This document shows positions 17,610-25,410 of a stretch of DNA of 64,000 nucleotides, one piece after another (positions within the stretch are counted from its first letter, which is position 1; each line of letters opens with the position of its first letter). Under the pieces are notes generated by a model. The model was not told where the DNA came from and did no database searches. It saw only the letters and a list, made by a program, of their open reading frames with translations. The translations under genes and the position numbers were made by a program. The DNA comes from Candidatus Vicinibacter proximus (GTDB lineage Bacteria > Bacteroidota > Bacteroidia > Chitinophagales > Saprospiraceae): contig JADJOE010000003.1 of the NCBI GenBank assembly GCA_016713905.1, forward strand, positions 1,302,001-1,366,000, in the 5' to 3' direction.

Positions 17610-18443
17610 TTATTTGAATTTCGGGCAATTTACTGCCTTCCTGTTGAATTTCAGAGAACCTCCTTTAAACTCACCACCAAAATGATAACTAATCCCCAAA
17701 GTGCAAGATTGAATCCAGTCATTGTCAGATGAATTGGCTCTTTGACTTCCCCCTATGGCTTTAATCTTATTCCCTAATTCGGCAGCAAGCAAACCATTAT
17801 TCTGTTTCAAAGCTTCATAATCCACGTAATTTGTTGAAGCATCGTCCAGATAATCCGTTTTGGTTTGTCTCCAAAGAAATTCGAGAGTTAAAGAAATATT
17901 TGAACTCAAAAAGAATCTGTTTCCAAATCCAAAAGTCAACGCTCTAGAGTTTAAATTGTATGGTTCTGGATAACCGGGCATTCCTTGTCCTTCTGTCCCT
18001 AATGGCTTAAGTTCAACCCACTGGTTGTTGTAATTTGCCTTTGGATTAAACTTAAAATAACTTACACCCAATGCCAAAAAAGGATTCCATCTCCTTGGCT
18101 CATGGAAGAGTATTCCACTTAAATTGATTTGACCCAAAAGATCAACATTGTGTATTGCTGTTCGAAATTGAAGATTTCGCTTAACCTGCCATTCATTTTT
18201 TGATTTTGCGTCTGCTCCTTCAATTTGCATAAATAAATATTGAACCTTTATCGCTATTAGATTGCTTAAATCATATCTGATGCTCGATCCAATCCCCAGC
18301 CTGGTTTGGCTTATGGCAACTCTGGAGTTTTCGGTTAAATCTCCACTGTAATTTGAACCTGCCAGACATAATCCTAAGTCCCAAGATTGTGCAGAAAGAT
18401 TGAAACCGTTCCATAAAAAAGCAAGAATAATAATTCGTGTCAT
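17610..18443 (-). CDS. DUF6089-type outer-membrane beta-barrel protein
   Basis: The 277-residue protein has a signal peptide ending SAQ and then repeated amphipathic beta strands. An early SNYSGDLTENS motif is typical of DUF6089 proteins of Bacteroidota, and the C-terminal strand is LGISYHFGG. It is predicted to be an 8- to 10-strand outer-membrane barrel of unknown function. It lies 4 bp upstream of recQ in the same direction, so the two may share a transcript although no functional link is evident. Confidence 0.82.
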   Translation of the reverse strand: MTRIIILAFLWNGFNLSAQSWDLGLCLAGSNYSGDLTENSRVAISQTRLGIGSSIRYDLSNLIAIKVQYLFMQIEGADAKSKNEWQVKRNLQFRTAIHNVDLLGQINLSGILFHEPRRWNPFLALGVSYFKFNPKANYNNQWVELKPLGTEGQGMPGYPEPYNLNSRALTFGFGNRFFLSSNISLTLEFLWRQTKTDYLDDASTNYVDYEALKQNNGLLAAELGNKIKAIGGSQRANSSDNDWIQSCTLGISYHFGGEFKGGSLKFNRKAVNCPKFK

Positions 18444-18793
18444 TACTGAGAAAAATTGAATATAACAATTATTTTCAATAGATTAAATATTATATATAAT
18501 GCAAATATATAATATTTTAATTTATTATCATCAACATATAATAAATGGTAAAGAATTTTATAATTCTCTGCCCTTCAAGGTTAATATACATATCTTATGC
18601 ACATATTTATATAACATTGTTTATCAATCACTTATATATGCCTATATCAAATAATAGTTTGAGGGGTTAATTGAGATTGAAATTAAAATCAAATTCTGAT
18701 TATGTTTTTTGTGTTAAAATCTACAACTTTTGTGTCCAAATTCAACAAGCTGAACAATTTTACGTTTCATATGAAATACATTCATAAACAACT
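18444..18793. other. Gene-free divergent region, very AT-rich
   Basis: This 350-bp stretch separates the divergent DUF6089 and subtilase genes. It contains long A/T runs with ATATATAATG-like repeats near 18490-18520 and no supported ORF, RNA gene or terminator. It should hold the two divergent promoters; I see no convincing TTTG-N19-TAnnTTTG pair. Confidence 0.6.
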
Positions 18794-20494
18794 ATGCATT
18801 TCAAATTTTTTAAACGGTTTTCAATATTAATTCTGCTATGTGGATTATGCCTAGCTGTAGGTGCACAAACCGAGATTCCAAAAAATTGGTTTCATTTAGA
18901 TCCAACCCAGGACGGTTATAATGGAGTGAGTTCTCAAAAGTCCTATGAAGTGCTTTTAAAAAATAAGACCGCAAAACCAATAATTGTTGCTGTCTTGGAC
19001 TCAGGTGTTGACCCCGAACACGAAGATCTAAAATCTGTGATGTGGATAAACCATGGAGAAATCCCAGGCAATGGTCTGGATGATGATGCAAATGGCTACA
19101 TAGACGATATCCATGGCTGGAATTTTATTGGCGGAAAAAATGGAAACGTGGGTGCTGATACTTATGAAACAACAAGATTGTTTGCCGCCCTTCGATACAA
19201 ATATGAAAATGCAGATCCGGATAAACTTAACGCTAAGCAAAAAAAGGAATACAGCAAGTTTTTAAAGTACAAGGATAATGTAGAAAGCAGAAGAGCGACA
19301 GCAAAATCAAATTTAGAAGGAATGTTGGCATCCCAGAATCAAGTAAAGTCTGGCTTGGATGCTGTTGCCAGTGCTTTAGGATCAAAAGCTTTGACTATAG
19401 AAAATCTTAATAGCATTGAAGACAATGATTCAAAAAAATTGGCAATTGGCTTGAGCATTGCCAGAAACATACTGGAAGATCAGCCCCACCTAAAGACTGC
19501 AGATGAATTGAAAAAATTTGTTGAAAATGAATATGCAGAAGGAATAGGTCAATTTTCCAAAGAGCTTGAATTTAATTTTAATCCGGAATTTGATTCAAGA
19601 AAAATTGTTGGAGATGATTATAAAAATGTTGAAGAACGATTTTATGGCAATAATGATGTCCGAGGCCCTGATGCCAAGCATGGCACACATGTAGCAGGAT
19701 GTATTGCTGCAGTTCGGAATAATGGCAAAGGAATGGACGGCGTTGCAGACCAGGTAAAAATTATGAGTGTCCGATGTGTTCCTGATGGCGATGAAAGAGA
19801 CAAGGATGTTGCCAATGCTATTCGTTATGCGGTGGATAACGGTGCCAGCATTATCAATATGAGTTTCGGCAAAGGAGATTCTCCAAATAAGGATGCGGTC
19901 GATGCTGCTGTTAAATATGCAGAATCAAAAGATGTTTTAATTGTACACGCTTCCGGAAATGGCTCAGCTGACATTGACAAAGTGGATAACTTTCCTAATA
20001 AATATATTAAAAAAAGAAGTCTCTTCGGTTCCCGGTCCGTGTCTAATTGGCTTGAAGTTGGAGCCCTATCTCCTATTCAAGGAGAACAAATGGTAGCCGG
20101 ATTTTCTAATTATGGAAAGAAAAATGTTGACCTGTTTTCACCAGGTATGGTGATTTACTCTACAATCCCGGACAATGGTTATGAGAATATGCAAGGAACA
20201 TCTATGGCTAGTCCGATTGCCGCAGGTGTAGCCGCACTAATAAGAAGCTATTACCCAAATCTTACTGCAAAACAGGTTAGAAAAATCTTAAGAGAATCAT
20301 CCATAAAGAGTAACGTAGAAGTTACTCGACCTGGAAGGGGAAGCTCCATTAAATTTTCAGAACTCTCCAGCACCGGTGGCATGATAAATGCTTATAATGC
20401 TTTACAGTTAGCTGCAAATACGAAAGGAAAGAAAAAGAAAAAAGATGTAAATGGGTATCATCAAAATTCCAACGAAGGCATTCCCAGAACGTAA
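18794..20494 (+). CDS. Secreted S8 family serine protease (subtilase)
   Basis: The 566-residue protein has a signal peptide (about 1-24, ending GAQ). The catalytic triad lies at Asp69 (AVLDSGVD), His296 (HGTHVAG) and Ser470 (QGTSMASP), with oxyanion Asn389 in HASGNG. The 225-residue gap between Asp and His holds a charged helical insertion (about 130-285), much longer than in subtilisin. There is no T9SS sorting domain. The C-terminus is instead a basic KGKKKKKD tail, so it is probably periplasmic or released another way. No separate propeptide domain is seen. Confidence 0.94.
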   Translation: MHFKFFKRFSILILLCGLCLAVGAQTEIPKNWFHLDPTQDGYNGVSSQKSYEVLLKNKTAKPIIVAVLDSGVDPEHEDLKSVMWINHGEIPGNGLDDDANGYIDDIHGWNFIGGKNGNVGADTYETTRLFAALRYKYENADPDKLNAKQKKEYSKFLKYKDNVESRRATAKSNLEGMLASQNQVKSGLDAVASALGSKALTIENLNSIEDNDSKKLAIGLSIARNILEDQPHLKTADELKKFVENEYAEGIGQFSKELEFNFNPEFDSRKIVGDDYKNVEERFYGNNDVRGPDAKHGTHVAGCIAAVRNNGKGMDGVADQVKIMSVRCVPDGDERDKDVANAIRYAVDNGASIINMSFGKGDSPNKDAVDAAVKYAESKDVLIVHASGNGSADIDKVDNFPNKYIKKRSLFGSRSVSNWLEVGALSPIQGEQMVAGFSNYGKKNVDLFSPGMVIYSTIPDNGYENMQGTSMASPIAAGVAALIRSYYPNLTAKQVRKILRESSIKSNVEVTRPGRGSSIKFSELSSTGGMINAYNALQLAANTKGKKKKKDVNGYHQNSNEGIPRT

Positions 20495-20511
20495 AAAAGT
20501 AATTTCAATCT

Positions 20512-20559
20512 CAAAAAACTGATGTCCATTTTCTCTTGAAATAGTGTATTCAGTTTTTG
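20512..20559. terminator. Weak bidirectional terminator-like inverted repeat
   Basis: AAAAACTGA (20514-20522) pairs with TCAGTTTTT (20550-20558), leaving a 27-nt loop, between the convergent subtilase and asparaginase genes. The position fits a shared terminator, but the loop is long and the stem is mostly A/T. Confidence 0.35.
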
Positions 20560-20581
20560 GTTTTATGGTAAATGCTTTGCA

Positions 20582-21079
20582 TTACTTTTCTTCAAAAAAT
20601 CCTGTTTTGGTATTTTTTTGGACTTTATTCCAATCAAAATATCTTCCATTCATGACAATGTAAATCCCAGGCTTAAGAGATTGGACGAAAGCCAGGGCAC
20701 TTCCCAGATTAAAGAACCCATCAGAAGAATTTCCAAATGCATATGGTATCATCGCACCGGTAAGCACAATTGTTTTTCCGGATATTTTTTCTTTTGCAAT
20801 GGCTTCAGCGGTTTTCACCATCGTGTCTGTACCATGTGTAATTAAGATGTGGTTTGAAGTAGTTTTTTGACAATTGTGAATTATAATTTCTCGATCCGAG
20901 TCGGTCATCTCAAGACTATCTACCATCATCAGTGTCTTTACATCCAGATCTAATGAACACCTTCCTCTCTCCAGAATTTCATTCAGATGGGTATCCTTGA
21001 AAAAAAGTTGGCCTGATACAAAATTGTATTCTTTGTCAAAAGTTCCGCCGGTAACAAATATTTGAATTTGTTGTGTCAT
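20582..21079 (-). CDS. Half-size asparaginase-like protein (N-terminal domain only)
   Basis: The 165-residue protein has both nucleophile motifs of L-asparaginase: FVTGGTFDK (residues 8-16, with Thr) and HGTDTM (about 91-96, Thr-Asp). LTGAMIPY follows. Canonical asparaginases have about 330 residues with a second domain that completes the active site of the tetramer. Here only the first domain exists and the frame ends naturally, so this is a compact family rather than a visible truncation. It may be a small amidase or a binding protein. It is the last gene of the SPFH/zinc-ribbon operon (21 bp gap). Confidence 0.82.
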   Translation of the reverse strand: MTQQIQIFVTGGTFDKEYNFVSGQLFFKDTHLNEILERGRCSLDLDVKTLMMVDSLEMTDSDREIIIHNCQKTTSNHILITHGTDTMVKTAEAIAKEKISGKTIVLTGAMIPYAFGNSSDGFFNLGSALAFVQSLKPGIYIVMNGRYFDWNKVQKNTKTGFFEEK

Positions 21080-21100
21080 GATTTTTTAATTATAACTCGT

Positions 21101-22198
21101 TTATAAGCGGACTATTCCACTTTCTTTAAGCCACCAAATGACAAAAATAATGAGTAAAAATGAAAACACAAGTAAACTGATTTTCAACCATGACAGTGGC
21201 TTGTCTCCAATTACCTTTCCAGTTTGCCCATTTATTAAGACATGATAAATTTTTCCATTATAGTTATATGAACTTAACCATAAGGGAAGGTATATATGTT
21301 TAAAGGTTTGCTTGGATAAGTTTGTTTGGACGCTAAGGTTTCTTTGGACATTTCCTCCGAGTTGGGCCGCACACATGTGTCTGACCTGTTCATAGACCAT
21401 TTCTTCAGCAAGCGGATAGGAAGTTTGGATATCCTGATTGTAAACCTCTGCCTGCCAGCCTAACAAGTAACGCTTATCAAAATTGAGCATTTCCGATAAT
21501 TTGTAACCCGAAACCTTTTCTCGGTATCGGGAATCAATTCTGTCAGAGGCGGCAACCAAAACATCATCAAAAAAATGATTTAAAATTCCTGAGCGGTATT
21601 CCCATCTAATTTTGGTAACTGGTTGTGATTGCATTTTACCATTTACAAATACTGTTTGATAACTTGTGTATTCATATCCTGCTTCTCCACACCACTCTGC
21701 ATTGGCTTGGAAATCGAATGTCCAAAATGGAATATAAATTCCTTGTAAATGATCCAAAGTTGCAGCGTTTTTCAAACCCGCGGGATGGAACCAACCTTGT
21801 CCTAGCCAAATCCCAAATTTTTTCTCCGCTTCCCTTTTTCCAAGATAGAAGGGAATAATTCCAACTGGTTTTATTAACTTTTGTAATACAGCTTCCTCAT
21901 GGATTTTTTCAGAATTGCAGAATGGGCAATTCACCTTCAATTGCTCATGGAAAATTGAAAATTGGGCCCCACAGGAAGAACATTGCAATAATTTCTCAGT
22001 GGTTTTATCCAAATCAAATTCTTCATATTGATTTTTTTGAAGATCTAATTTGGTTTCTACTATTTGATCTTTTTCCGATGGTAGATCTTCAGAAAATCCA
22101 CAGTACTCACAAGTCAAATGCTTTGAGTCTGGAGAATAAATAATTGTCCCCCCACAAGAAGGACACTTTGGGCTATATATGCCAGGTTGTAATGCCAT
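21101..22198 (-). CDS. Zinc-ribbon membrane protein linked to SPFH/YdjI protein
   Basis: The 365-residue protein has two N-terminal zinc ribbons: CPSCGG...CEYCG (about 13-34) and CSSCGA...CPFCNS (about 73-95). A middle domain (about 105-325) contains GIYIPFWTFDF and repeated W/Y-rich strands, followed by IYHVLINGQTGKVIGDKPLSW and one C-terminal transmembrane helix (about 342-362). Similar proteins are often encoded beside SPFH-domain proteins, as here (19 bp gap). It is likely tail-anchored with the zinc ribbons in the cytoplasm. No catalytic motif is visible. Confidence 0.8.
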   Translation of the reverse strand: MALQPGIYSPKCPSCGGTIIYSPDSKHLTCEYCGFSEDLPSEKDQIVETKLDLQKNQYEEFDLDKTTEKLLQCSSCGAQFSIFHEQLKVNCPFCNSEKIHEEAVLQKLIKPVGIIPFYLGKREAEKKFGIWLGQGWFHPAGLKNAATLDHLQGIYIPFWTFDFQANAEWCGEAGYEYTSYQTVFVNGKMQSQPVTKIRWEYRSGILNHFFDDVLVAASDRIDSRYREKVSGYKLSEMLNFDKRYLLGWQAEVYNQDIQTSYPLAEEMVYEQVRHMCAAQLGGNVQRNLSVQTNLSKQTFKHIYLPLWLSSYNYNGKIYHVLINGQTGKVIGDKPLSWLKISLLVFSFLLIIFVIWWLKESGIVRL

Positions 22199-22217
22199 TT
22201 AATTTGCTCATCATCAG

Positions 22218-23210
22218 TTACAACCTTGCTAAAAGCTCTTTCTTTTTTTGTTCAAATTCTTCCTCTGACAACAAACCCTCAGTTTTTAGTTTTCCTAGAT
22301 CTCGAATGGTTTCCATTATTTTCTCTTTGTCTGTTGGCACAATATTAGACGATTGGGCGGATTGCATTTGGTTGTTCATTGCATTTCCAAGATTTGCCCC
22401 CATATTCATTCCAATAAAAGCCCCCGCTGTTCCGGGATTCTCAGCTGCTTTCTGAATAGCCTGACTGGTTTCAAATTGTGTCAATCTGTTCAGATCCTGT
22501 GCCATATTCATATTGGTAATTTTGTCATAAAAAGCCTCAACCTCTTCGGGTAAACTTATGCTGGTGACAACATATTTAGTAAGTGTTATGCCAAATTGAT
22601 CAAAGTCATCTTGTAATAAGGGTAAAACCCTATTACCAATTTCTGAATAATTGGAAACCATATCCATTACTGAAACATTTGATTCGGCGAGTGCTTCGGC
22701 AAACTTTGGAGCGACAAAATCTCTCATTGTCGCTTCAATTTCCTGTTGTCTTACTATTGGTTTATTGCCTGCAAATTCTTTGTAAAACATCACCGGGTCC
22801 TTAATTTTAAGCATGTATGTGCCAAATGCTTTAACCCTAACCTGTCCAAACTGAGAATCCCTCATGATTATAGGATTTGGGGTTCCCCATTTAAATTGGG
22901 TAAAACTCTTTAAGCTTACAAAATAAATATCACACTTGAATGGTGAATTGAAACCCATTTTCCAATTCCTCATTTTGGTAAGAACCGGAAGATTTTGAGT
23001 CTCTAAAGTATACAGACCTTCCTGGAATACATCGGCTATTTGACCTTCATTTACAAAAATAGCTATCTGACTTGGCCGTACTGTAAGAGCCGCCCCATAC
23101 TTAATATCCGCTTGTTTATCCGGAAATTTATAAAGAACAACTTCTCCATCAGAATCTATCCAGTCAATAGATTCAATAAATTCATTTTTTAAAAAATCGA
23201 AAATTCCCAT
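22218..23210 (-). CDS. SPFH domain protein with C-terminal SHOCT domain (YdjI-like)
   Basis: The start is placed at 23210 (MGIFDFLKNEF, 330 aa); an in-frame Met 57 bp upstream precedes a segment without family features. The protein begins with the typical YdjI start (FI..IDW.D..GEVVLYKFP). A prohibitin/SPFH fold (about 25-220) follows, then a Gly/Ala/Asn/Met-rich linker (about 245-285) and a SHOCT helix pair at the C-terminus (LGKLKTEGLLSEEEFEQKK). No transmembrane segment is obvious. SPFH proteins form rings or microdomains at membranes. It is first in an apparent operon with the zinc-ribbon membrane protein and the small asparaginase. Confidence 0.88.
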   Translation of the reverse strand: MGIFDFLKNEFIESIDWIDSDGEVVLYKFPDKQADIKYGAALTVRPSQIAIFVNEGQIADVFQEGLYTLETQNLPVLTKMRNWKMGFNSPFKCDIYFVSLKSFTQFKWGTPNPIIMRDSQFGQVRVKAFGTYMLKIKDPVMFYKEFAGNKPIVRQQEIEATMRDFVAPKFAEALAESNVSVMDMVSNYSEIGNRVLPLLQDDFDQFGITLTKYVVTSISLPEEVEAFYDKITNMNMAQDLNRLTQFETSQAIQKAAENPGTAGAFIGMNMGANLGNAMNNQMQSAQSSNIVPTDKEKIMETIRDLGKLKTEGLLSEEEFEQKKKELLARL

Positions 23211-23483
23211 CTTTTGAATATTTGAATTAAAGATTGTTAAACACAATTTCAAAATCAATCGTTCCAATAATTATAGTTAAAAGAACTTTGATTCAAATCA
23301 GGATGTTGGACATAAAAGCATATAACGATTAAATTATTTCAAAACTTAAGAATTTGGATTAAGTATAAAATATTGTTCCTCATACATTTAGTATATCTAT
23401 TTGGCATGTTTTTTGGTTCGTAAGTGTTGTTCTGTCCCTAGACTGGGAACAGCAAAGTTTATTTAACTAATTATCAAGCTTTT

Positions 23484-24692
23484 ATGAAATATTTCAACTT
23501 GGTTTGGTTGGTACTCTCTCTCACCATTTCGTCGATACATGGTCTACAGGGTCAGTGTGCCAAAGGAAACGTATACATCACCAAGTTTATGGCCACATCT
23601 GGTCTGGGGACTTATGAGAGTCCGGCCCAGGGGACAATCGATTTTGAATTCTGCTTCACTTTGGATGGCTTTTTTGAAGCTTCCACAAATTGGGTGCATG
23701 GCATTTTTATAGCTTTTGATGATCTTCAAACAGGAGTAGAGTATTTAGAAGGTCCGACCGGCACACAGAATACTCAATATGGAAACCGGAGATGGATTTA
23801 TATAGATTCCGTAAAGGCTCGAAATTATGACTTACCTGGTCCTGGTTTTTATGTTGATGACAATGATGGTAATCCCAGAACGAATTATGGGGACAATGGA
23901 GTAGGTACACCAAATGCAAAATTCCCCGATTTAGATCCATTCTGTTTTAAAGCCCAATATAAATGTGGTTCAGCCAATTTACTCAGACCTGTGATTCGTG
24001 TAACTGGTGATGGAACAACTGGTGGATGGAAGAACCCTTCTTGCCCTGGCGACATTTTTAAAGCTACCAGCGGAGGACCAAACGGAAACGGAATCATAAT
24101 TGTATGTGGACAAGTTCTACCACTTGAATTGATTTCTTTTAAGGTATTGCAGGAGGACGGGAATAATATTTTACAATGGCAAGGTATCGCTGATCATAAT
24201 TTTTCACATTACATCATAGAAAAAAAATCTAATTCGGAAATTGAATTTTCACCTATACAAATGCTTGCACTCCAACCGGGCACATCAGAAAACAGCATAC
24301 ATACTTTGAGTTTTGAGGACGATCAAATAATCGAGGGGACCACATATTATCGCCTAAAAATGGTTGACAAAGATTTAACCTTCAGCTACTCCCAGGTTAT
24401 TAGTGTAAGAACCTTAGAAACAGGCGCATCGTTGAGTTTAAACCTTTATCCAGTACCCGCTTTTGATTATTTAAATCTGGATATTTTGGGGCAAACAGAA
24501 AGATCTGATCATTATGTGGATATTTACAGCTTGAACGGGAAGAAGTTAAAAAGTCAAATCTTTAGAGCCACAGAATCAAAAACCTCTTACAAAATTAGCA
24601 TTCAAGATTTACCGAAAGGAGTCTATTTTGTCAAAATTACTTCCAACCCCAACACTGCAGAAGAAAATATTTTTAAATTCATTAAAGGGTAA
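23484..24692 (+). CDS. Secreted protein with T9SS C-terminal sorting domain
   Basis: The 402-residue protein has a signal peptide ending at about residue 23 (HGLQGQ). A cysteine-containing domain (about 24-205, with several Gly/Asn-rich loops and FYVDDNDGNPRTNYGDNG) resembles beta-sandwich exoproteins of Bacteroidota. Then come a fibronectin-like module (about 210-310, LQWQGIADHNFSHY and YYRLKMVDKDLTFSYS) and the sorting domain (LYPVPAFDYL to FKFIKG). Substrate or role of the N-terminal domain is unknown. It is monocistronic and convergent with the YkuK-like gene. Confidence 0.87.
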   Translation: MKYFNLVWLVLSLTISSIHGLQGQCAKGNVYITKFMATSGLGTYESPAQGTIDFEFCFTLDGFFEASTNWVHGIFIAFDDLQTGVEYLEGPTGTQNTQYGNRRWIYIDSVKARNYDLPGPGFYVDDNDGNPRTNYGDNGVGTPNAKFPDLDPFCFKAQYKCGSANLLRPVIRVTGDGTTGGWKNPSCPGDIFKATSGGPNGNGIIIVCGQVLPLELISFKVLQEDGNNILQWQGIADHNFSHYIIEKKSNSEIEFSPIQMLALQPGTSENSIHTLSFEDDQIIEGTTYYRLKMVDKDLTFSYSQVISVRTLETGASLSLNLYPVPAFDYLNLDILGQTERSDHYVDIYSLNGKKLKSQIFRATESKTSYKISIQDLPKGVYFVKITSNPNTAEENIFKFIKG

Positions 24693-24710
24693 TTAAGTTA
24701 TCTGGATGAC

Positions 24711-25184
24711 TTAATGTATCAAATGATCTGCACAATAAGTTGAGGCGAAGGCTTCCGGCTTGGCCTTAAAAATAAAACCCATGGAAAGTATGTACCCTGT
24801 AGCTTCACGCAGTGCTACATTAGATTTAAAATTTGGGTCAGTGTTAATATCCGCGTGAACTTCAAGTGGAATTTGGTAAGTATCCAGCAATTCACACATG
24901 GAGTAAGCCACTTCAACTGATTTGGACACCTCTGTCATCATCCTTTGATTCAACCCCATTTTACGGTAATCCTCTGTCAGGGCCACCAACATGAATCCTC
25001 CCTTCCCTTCTCTCAAAAACACTACCACTGTGGCAAATTCAATTTTTTCAACACAAACCCTGGAATCTGTTCCAACACAAACTTTAAGTTTAAATCCAAG
25101 ATCTATCTCTCTTTGAATTATTTCTTCAACTTTTTCTAAAAGAGGTTGTTTAATCACATCACCATTGAAACTTCTCCATTCCAT
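24711..25184 (-). CDS. YkuK-family RNase H-like protein (DUF458)
   Basis: I place the start at MEWRSFNG (25184, 157 aa); an upstream Met at 25199 adds five residues. The conserved features are CVGTDSRV (about 37-44), FATVVVFLREGKGG, and the C-terminal HADINTDPNFKSN and ATGYILSMGF. These match the YkuK/DUF458 family, which is predicted to have an RNase H fold with acidic catalytic residues. The role is unproven. The gene is monocistronic. Confidence 0.85.
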   Translation of the reverse strand: MEWRSFNGDVIKQPLLEKVEEIIQREIDLGFKLKVCVGTDSRVCVEKIEFATVVVFLREGKGGFMLVALTEDYRKMGLNQRMMTEVSKSVEVAYSMCELLDTYQIPLEVHADINTDPNFKSNVALREATGYILSMGFIFKAKPEAFASTYCADHLIH

Positions 25185-25410
25185 AGCATATATTTGCAAC
25201 TTAATTAAATCGGGATTTCAACATTTTGTAATTACGCTACTTTTTTAAATAATCATTTAGGTTTACCATCCAAAGTACTCCACCTCAAATTAAACCATCC
25301 TGTTAAGAACGGACAAAATATGTTGATCTAATATATGACAATAATTAATACATAAAACTATTATATATCCAAATTTAAGATTCTTAATGATCATGGACAA
25401 TATTTATAAA

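Noticed and set aside
18480..18530. ATATATAAT-rich stretch considered as a repeat or origin element
   Set aside because: No regular period, no DnaA-box-like motif and no dnaA/dnaN nearby; it is simply AT-rich intergenic DNA.
24693..24716. ATTAAGT/ACTTAAT inverted repeat between the convergent genes, as a terminator
   Set aside because: Only seven A/T-rich pairs, no T run, and it overlaps the YkuK stop; too weak to call.
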